Shown here in pieces: positions 6,343-9,955 of a stretch of DNA of 9,955 nt; the stretch's first letter is position 1, and each line of letters begins with the position of its first letter. The notes beneath the pieces were generated by a model, which saw nothing but the letters and a program-made list of their open reading frames with translations, was not told the origin of the DNA and ran no database searches. Position numbers and translations under genes: made by a program. Origin of the DNA: an uncultured Dysosmobacter sp. (GTDB taxonomy: Bacteria; Bacillota; Clostridia; Oscillospirales; Oscillospiraceae); NCBI GenBank assembly GCA_934504065.1, contig CAKSVQ010000080.1, positions 1 through 9,955 of the forward strand, written 5' to 3'.

Positions 6343-6371
6343 TCGAAAAAGTGGCTTTGCCACTTTTTCGA
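6343..6371. repeat. End hairpin, right copy; may also terminate the TRAP operon
   Basis: A 13-bp stem, TCGAAAAAGTGGC with GCCACTTTTTCGA, around loop TTT. It begins three bases past the dctM stop on the minus strand, where an operon terminator is expected. The downstream minus-strand sequence GAAGGTTTCG is only weakly T-rich. It is flanked directly by AACCTT (6336-6341 and 6371-6376). Confidence 0.75.
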
Positions 6372-6374
6372 ACC

Positions 6375-7757
6375 TTAGGCTGCCAGCTTGCTGGGCAGCC
6401 ACGTCACCAGCGGCGGGAACACGGCGCACAGCACCGTGACGATGCAGATGATGATAATGAAGGGGATCACGCCCTTATACACTTCCTGGATCTTCACATC
6501 GCCCGGCAGGATACCCTTGACATAGAACAGGGCAAAGCCGAAAGGCGGGGTCATGAAGCAGGTTTGCAGCAGCGTGGCGGTGACAGCCACCAGCCACAGC
6601 CGATCAAAGCCAAACTGATCCATGATGGGCAGGAAGATGGGGAACACGATCATCACGATGCCCAGCCAGTCGATGAACATACCGAGGATAAACACGATCA
6701 CGCACATGATGGCGAACGCGCCCCACTTGCCGATGCCCATGCCCAGCACCCAGTTGGCAATGATCTGGTCGCCATCCAGCGACATGAACACGCCCGTGAA
6801 CGCTGCGGCGCCAAAGAGGATGATGAACACCATGGCGGTGGTCTTGGCGGTGTCGATCAGGGATTCCTTCATCATCTCCCAGCTGAACTGCTTATAGAAG
6901 ATGGCAAGGATCAGTGCGAAGATCGCGCCCATGCCGGCGGCCTCCGTGGGGGTGGCGATGCCGCCGAAAATGGAACCCAGCACGGCGAAGATCAAAATCA
7001 GGGGCGGGATGAGGTTGATAAGGGAGCCGCTGATGCGCTGCTTGAGAGGCATTTCCGCCAGCTCCTCGGCGCTCATGGCCGGGCCCCAATCGGGGTGGAT
7101 GTGGCACACCACCATCAGATAAATGATGTAGCCAACGGACAGGGACAGGCCGGGGACGATGGCGGCAAAGAAGATCTTGCCGACGGAGACCTCGGCATAA
7201 GAGCCCATGGACACCAGCATGATAGACGGCGGGATCAGAATGCCCAGCGAGCCGCCCGCGCACACCATGCCGCAGGCCAGCGACGGCTTATAGCCGCTGC
7301 GCAGCAACACAGGCAGGGACAGCATGCCCATGGTGACCACGGACGCGCCCACGATGCCCGTGGTGGCGGCAAACACGGTGGACACCAGAATGACCGCCAG
7401 ACCCAGACCACCCTTCAGCGGCCCCAGCAGATAGCGGATGGATTCAAACAGTCCATCGGCCACCTTGGAGTGGGTGAGGAAGTTTGCCATCAGCACGAAC
7501 ATGGGGATGGCCACCATGGAATAGCTTTGCATCTGGTCGTAAATCTTGGTCATGGCGATGGTCACGCCGGGGCCGCCCCATGCGATCCAGCCCACGATAA
7601 CGCCTGCGCCGCCCAGCACGAAGGCCAGTTCCTGACCCAGCACCAGACCGACCACCATCAGTCCGAACAGCAGGCCGATCATAATGACCGCCATCTGGTC
7701 GGACAGGATGCCGGACGCGGAGACCCATGACTGTAATTGGCTCATGATCGCTTCCAT
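6375..7757 (-). CDS. dctM: TRAP transporter large permease (DctM family)
   Basis: A 460-residue integral membrane protein, the ion-coupled translocating subunit of a TRAP transporter. It is almost entirely hydrophobic with about 12 helices. Family landmarks are GSLGILIPPS (169-178), FGGIATPTEAAGMGA (264-278) and FMTPPFGFALFY (401-412), in the order seen in DctM/SiaM-type permeases. A short amphipathic start (MEAIMSQLQSWVSASG) precedes the first helix. Its length is slightly above the usual ~430. The start codon overlaps the small-permease stop by one base (TAATG), with AAAGGAGG seven bases upstream. The protein should work with the small permease at 7757-8296 and the lipoprotein at 8353-9480. 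It imports a carboxylate driven by a sodium (or proton) gradient in known systems. Confidence 0.96.
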   Translation of the reverse strand: MEAIMSQLQSWVSASGILSDQMAVIMIGLLFGLMVVGLVLGQELAFVLGGAGVIVGWIAWGGPGVTIAMTKIYDQMQSYSMVAIPMFVLMANFLTHSKVADGLFESIRYLLGPLKGGLGLAVILVSTVFAATTGIVGASVVTMGMLSLPVLLRSGYKPSLACGMVCAGGSLGILIPPSIMLVSMGSYAEVSVGKIFFAAIVPGLSLSVGYIIYLMVVCHIHPDWGPAMSAEELAEMPLKQRISGSLINLIPPLILIFAVLGSIFGGIATPTEAAGMGAIFALILAIFYKQFSWEMMKESLIDTAKTTAMVFIILFGAAAFTGVFMSLDGDQIIANWVLGMGIGKWGAFAIMCVIVFILGMFIDWLGIVMIVFPIFLPIMDQFGFDRLWLVAVTATLLQTCFMTPPFGFALFYVKGILPGDVKIQEVYKGVIPFIIIICIVTVLCAVFPPLVTWLPSKLAA

Positions 7758-8296
7758 TACTGGGCCTCCTTTCCGTCCGCGCGCTTGCCCTGTGCGGACT
7801 CCACAATGCCCTCCACCTGCTTGAGGATCTCAGAAACGGACTGGATCGCCAGCAGCGCAAGGCCGATGAACAGGCACAGCTTGACCGGCCACGTGGGCGC
7901 GGCCCACACGGAATAGGTCTGCTCGTTGGTGGTGTAGGCCCGCAGGAAGAACTTCCAGCTGGTGGGCAGCAGGCTCACCACAAAGGGCACAAGGAAGATC
8001 AGATACGTGACAATATGCAGGATGTGCTGTGCCAGCGGGGGGAACATGGCAAACACCACGTCCACCGCCACAAAGGCCTTTTTCTGGAAGCCGTAGGCAC
8101 AGATGAGAATGATATAGCAGGCAAAGAGCATCACAGTCAGCTCCTGCGTCCAGATCTGGGGGCGGTTAAAAATACGCCGCAGAACGACCTCGCAGAGGAT
8201 GACGCCGAGAATGCCCAGCACCAGCACGGAAAACAGGCGGCCCAACAGGTCGTTGAACTTGTCGATGCCGTTGCAGATCGTTTTGATGACTTTCAT
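7757..8296 (-). CDS. dctQ: TRAP transporter small permease (DctQ family)
   Basis: A 179-residue protein with four hydrophobic helices (about 18-40, 52-72, 88-108 and 130-150), the normal size and topology for DctQ. The segment RRIFNRPQIWTQELTVMLFACYI matches the helix 1-2 boundary where family members carry W-x-x-E. The C-terminus is charged and cytoplasmic (KRADGKEAQ). It supports and pairs with the large permease, contacting the binding protein. The ATG at 8296 has a moderate AGAGGTG before it. The start lies 56 bases after the binding-protein stop, and the stop overlaps the next start by one base, so the three genes form one operon. No substrate can be read from this subunit. Confidence 0.93.
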   Translation of the reverse strand: MKVIKTICNGIDKFNDLLGRLFSVLVLGILGVILCEVVLRRIFNRPQIWTQELTVMLFACYIILICAYGFQKKAFVAVDVVFAMFPPLAQHILHIVTYLIFLVPFVVSLLPTSWKFFLRAYTTNEQTYSVWAAPTWPVKLCLFIGLALLAIQSVSEILKQVEGIVESAQGKRADGKEAQ

Positions 8297-8352
8297 TTCA
8301 GCACCTCTTTCTCTCGTTTTTTGTCATACGATCAAACAGCGGGGAAAGGGGC

Positions 8353-9480
8353 TTACCCCTCGGTGCGGTTGAAGCCGAAGCCATACTCGCCCGTCCAGTC
8401 GCGGTAGTTATTGGCGGTCTCGCGGTAGGCCTGCATGGAGTCATACACCATCTTGAAGTTGGGGTTGATCTCGCACTCCTCGGCGTAGGTCTCAAGGCAG
8501 GTCTCGCGAATCTTCTGCCAGTCGGCGTCGTTGAGGTGGGTGACGGTGATGCCCTCTTCGTCGATCATCTTGTTGGTAACGGTCATGTCGTTGTAGATGT
8601 AGCGGGAGAGCTGTTCGCCGCAGCAGAGGCGGGCAGCCGTCTCAAAGGCGGTCTGATATTCCTCGGGCAGGTCGTTCCACGCATCCATGTTCACCATCAC
8701 GCCGTTGACGCCGGCGGACTGGTACCATGCAGGAGCGCACCAATACTTGGCCACTTCCTGCAGCTTCAGGGAGTCGTCAGCCTTGGGGCCGGAGAACTCG
8801 CCGCCGTCGATCACGCCGCGCTGCAGGGACTCATACAGTTCAGAGGCCGCCACAGTGGTGATGTTGATGCCCAGCTTCTGGGCTGCCTTGCCGGCCATCA
8901 CGCCACCCAGACGAATCTTCATCTTCTGCATATCCGCGATGGAGGTGATGGGCTTGACAGAACGGATACCGGACTCGGAGGGATTGGTGACCAGCGGGAA
9001 GTAATTCATGTTGTACTGGCCGTACATATCCTTATAGCACTGGAGACCGTCGGCCTCATAGATCCAGGTGTAGTAATCCAGCGCGGTGAAGTCATCCATA
9101 ATGGTGGACAGCAGCTCAAAAGCGGTGTCCTTACCGGACCAGTAGCCGCCCCAGTCGCCGCCGCACTGAATGGTGCCCTGACTGACATAGTCAAAGAGCA
9201 TGCTGGCGGAGCAGAGCTCGCCCTCGGAGTAGTTGGTGACGGTGAAGCGTCCCCCCGTGAGCTGGCTGAGGATCTCGCCGAAGCGCTGGTCCACGGTGAA
9301 GTGGACGTTGCCTGCGCCCCAGGTGGAGCCCATCTTCCATGTGACGACGGGCAGGTCGCTGTTGCCGCCAGCCACCGCGTTGGCGTTGGCGGTGTCCATC
9401 ACGCCGCTGCTTGCGCCGCAGCCCGCACACACGCCCAGCAGCATCATGGCCGCCAGAATGGTTGCAACAAATTTTTTCAT
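8353..9480 (-). CDS. dctP: TRAP transporter substrate-binding lipoprotein (DctP family, TakP/lactate-like)
   Basis: A 375-residue extracytoplasmic receptor. The signal MKKFVATILAAMMLLGVCAG ends at a lipobox with Cys21, so it is a lipid-anchored protein of a Gram-positive cell; a short Ala/Asn/Gly linker follows. The mature domain opens with VVTWKMGSTWGAG. It contains MKIRLGG (187-193), whose arginine R190 is the family's carboxylate ligand. It also has ELYESLQRGVIDGGEFSGP (214-232), close in pattern to TakP (2-oxo acids) and the lactate-binding Thermus protein. In those, residues near the acidic -GExxGP segment take part in calcium or acid binding; here E228 is the candidate. The ATG at 9480 is chosen over an upstream TTG because AAAAGGAG lies eight bases before it. 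A 2-oxo or 2-hydroxy acid is the likely ligand; the exact one is not shown. Confidence 0.93.
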   Translation of the reverse strand: MKKFVATILAAMMLLGVCAGCGASSGVMDTANANAVAGGNSDLPVVTWKMGSTWGAGNVHFTVDQRFGEILSQLTGGRFTVTNYSEGELCSASMLFDYVSQGTIQCGGDWGGYWSGKDTAFELLSTIMDDFTALDYYTWIYEADGLQCYKDMYGQYNMNYFPLVTNPSESGIRSVKPITSIADMQKMKIRLGGVMAGKAAQKLGINITTVAASELYESLQRGVIDGGEFSGPKADDSLKLQEVAKYWCAPAWYQSAGVNGVMVNMDAWNDLPEEYQTAFETAARLCCGEQLSRYIYNDMTVTNKMIDEEGITVTHLNDADWQKIRETCLETYAEECEINPNFKMVYDSMQAYRETANNYRDWTGEYGFGFNRTEG

Positions 9481-9488
9481 GCTTTCTT

Positions 9489-9496
9489 CTCCTTTT
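9489..9496 (-). promoter_or_regulatory. Ribosome binding site that fixes the lipoprotein start
   Basis: AAAAGGAG on the minus strand lies eight bases before the ATG at 9480. A TTG at 9501 would start inside or upstream of this site and add seven residues before a classical signal peptide. Confidence 0.85.
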
Positions 9497-9566
9497 CCCA
9501 ATAAAGTTTCCCAGTGGAATTTCCCAATCGGGTTTTTATGGTCTCCCGAACCATTTCCACGCCAAT

Positions 9567-9572
9567 ATTGTA
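9567..9572 (-). promoter_or_regulatory. Weak candidate -10 of the TRAP operon
   Basis: TACAAT on the minus strand, 87 bases upstream of the start, matches five of six consensus bases; the -35 position (TTTATT at 17 bases) is poor. The whole 9502-9700 stretch is markedly AT-rich compared with the genes, as expected for a regulatory region. Another possible -35, TTGACA at 9668-9673, has no good -10 at proper spacing. Confidence 0.35.
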
Positions 9573-9672
9573 ATCGACGGGTTTTTATTAATAAATCGTA
9601 AATTTTTGCGGATGCACTGTTATTTTTTTGTTAGGATACAAAAAGAAAGTTTCAATTTTATGCAAATTGTCA

Positions 9673-9689
9673 AAAGGTTCACAACCTTT
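9673..9689. promoter_or_regulatory. Palindrome AAAGGTT-N3-AACCTTT abutting a TTGACA (candidate operator)
   Basis: Perfect 7-bp arms (9673-9679 and 9683-9689) with spacer CAC. On the minus strand the palindrome runs straight into TTGACA (9668-9673), so a bound protein would cover a -35 box. It could be a repressor site for the TRAP operon. Confidence 0.45.
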
Positions 9690-9700
9690 GCACGAATGCA

Positions 9701-9740
9701 CGAAAAAACCACCCCGCAGAAATATTTCTGCGGGGTGGTT
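9701..9740 (-). terminator. Rho-independent terminator after etfA
   Basis: AACCACCCCGCAGAAAT (9707-9723) and ATTTCTGCGGGGTGGTT (9724-9740) form a perfect 17-bp palindrome. On the minus strand it is followed by TTTTTTCG, six T's in a row counting the two of the stem end. It lies 14 bases past the etfA stop, so etfA and the TRAP operon are transcribed separately. Confidence 0.93.
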
Positions 9741-9754
9741 CAAGATAAATGGAA

Positions 9755-9955
9755 TTACTTCGCGGCCTTGGCAGCCTTGATGGCCTCGATCAGCAGCGGG
9801 GTGACCTTGAACAGGTCTCCGCAGATGCCGTAGTCAGCGATCTCGAAGATGGGGGCGGTGTCGTTCTTGTTCACCGCGATGATGCACTCGGAATCCTGCA
9901 TGCCGGCCTTGTGCTGGATGGCGCCGGAGATGCCCAGAGCGATGTACACCTTGGG
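9755..9955 (-). CDS. etfA: Electron transfer flavoprotein alpha subunit, C-terminal end (5' end outside window)
   Basis: The last 66 residues of EtfA; the frame is open to the right edge, so the start is outside. The sequence [20 protein letters not shown] followed by [31 protein letters not shown] is the conserved FAD-binding end of EtfA ([18 protein letters not shown], ADYGIxGD), here with NKN for the usual NKD. The alpha subunit pairs with EtfB and passes electrons between flavin dehydrogenases (acyl-CoA, lactate, 2-hydroxy acid) and quinones, ferredoxin or NAD. Some clostridial Etfs are bifurcating, but the part that distinguishes these is not in the window. The tail IKAAKAAK is short and basic. 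Identity is firm; the partner dehydrogenase is unknown. Confidence 0.92.
   Translation of the reverse strand, partial: PKVYIALGISGAIQHKAGMQDSECIIAVNKNDTAPIFEIADYGICGDLFKVTPLLIEAIKAAKAAK

Larger units (their letters stand above)
6040..6371. repeat. Hairpin-rich intergenic element with imperfect terminal inverted repeats (MITE/REP-like)
   Basis: This is the gene-free stretch between the convergent cstA and TRAP operons. Its two ends (6040-6090 and, reversed, 6371-6319) match at about 41 of 51 positions by eye with one 2-base gap. Each end starts with its own perfect hairpin. Inside are four more short-loop hairpins (6119-6150, 6203-6224, 6237-6269, 6294-6314). An inner inverted pair, AGACTTT (6102-6108) and AAAGTCT (6189-6195), encloses the hairpin at 6119-6150. 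Open frames crossing it look like chance translation of palindromes. No clear target-site duplication is seen at the outer ends. It may be a miniature mobile element, a REP/BIME-like array, or a structured RNA; I cannot decide. Confidence 0.65.

Noticed and set aside
6040..6371. CRISPR array or other tandem repeat
   Set aside because: The hairpins have different sequences and irregular spacing; only the two end copies are related.
6011..6439. Several short open frames in both directions across the hairpin element (for example 6226-6429 minus, 6254-6439 plus)
   Set aside because: They translate palindromes, lack RBS, overlap each other and enter dctM; no family pattern.
6219..7730. A 503-codon plus-strand open frame rich in His, Gln, Asp and Gly
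   Set aside because: It is the antisense of dctM; the composition is what reading the complement of a hydrophobic, GC-rich permease gives, and the start lies in a hairpin.
9690..9716. Sigma-54 promoter (-24 GG / -12 GC) on the minus strand upstream of the TRAP operon
   Set aside because: The GG and GC are nine rather than ten bases apart and the flanking bases do not match; the run is the T-tract of the etfA terminator.
9411..9833. Plus-strand open frame through the TRAP leader
   Set aside because: It starts inside the dctP signal peptide on the other strand, crosses a terminator and ends in etfA; composition is that of random AT-rich DNA.
1..9955. tRNA, rRNA or known riboswitch
   Set aside because: No cloverleaf, no rRNA words and no recognisable riboswitch core were seen by eye; short intergenic regions are explained by promoters and terminators, apart from 6035-6374.

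Overview
This is a high-GC window with strong AGGAGG-type ribosome binding sites, rho-independent terminators followed by T-runs, and protein families typical of anaerobic Clostridia: CstA-type transporter, TRAP transporter, Etf, and a short KdpD-like kinase. My best guess is a gut-type Oscillospiraceae/Eubacteriales chromosome. This rests on family composition and base use; there is no marker gene, so the assignment is tentative.

Layout, left to right. (1) Positions 1-1617, plus strand: the C-terminal two thirds of a sigma-54 enhancer-binding regulator, overlapping by one base a membrane-anchored alpha/beta-hydrolase-fold protein. The hydrolase has lost its nucleophile serine. A strong terminator closes this unit. 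(2) Positions 1688-2263, minus strand: a small two-TM protein of unknown function, convergent with the hydrolase. (3) Positions 2441-4224, plus strand: a KdpDE-like two-component system, a short kinase (TTG start) overlapping its response regulator by ATGA, with its own extended -10 promoter and a terminator. (4) Positions 4470-5978, plus strand: a short CstA-family transporter, probably for pyruvate or peptides, ending in a strong terminator. (5) Positions 6035-6374: about 340 bp without a credible gene, packed with perfect hairpins and bounded by roughly 51-bp imperfect inverted repeats. (6) Positions 6375-9480, minus strand: a complete tripartite TRAP transporter in the order binding protein, small permease, large permease. 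Its binding protein resembles the TakP/lactate-type 2-oxo/hydroxy-acid receptors. (7) Positions 9755-9955, minus strand: the C-terminus of EtfA, closed by a 17-bp perfect-palindrome terminator.

Taken together the window looks devoted to small organic acids: a CstA transporter, a carboxylate-type TRAP transporter, and an electron-transfer flavoprotein that could take electrons from oxidation of such acids (for example by an Etf-linked lactate or 2-hydroxyacid dehydrogenase). That link is inference from proximity. The most unusual item is the hairpin-rich element between the convergent cstA and TRAP operons. Its two end hairpins are related to each other and carry one compensatory base-pair change. 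The second is the apparently catalytically dead hydrolase paired with a sigma-54 regulator.
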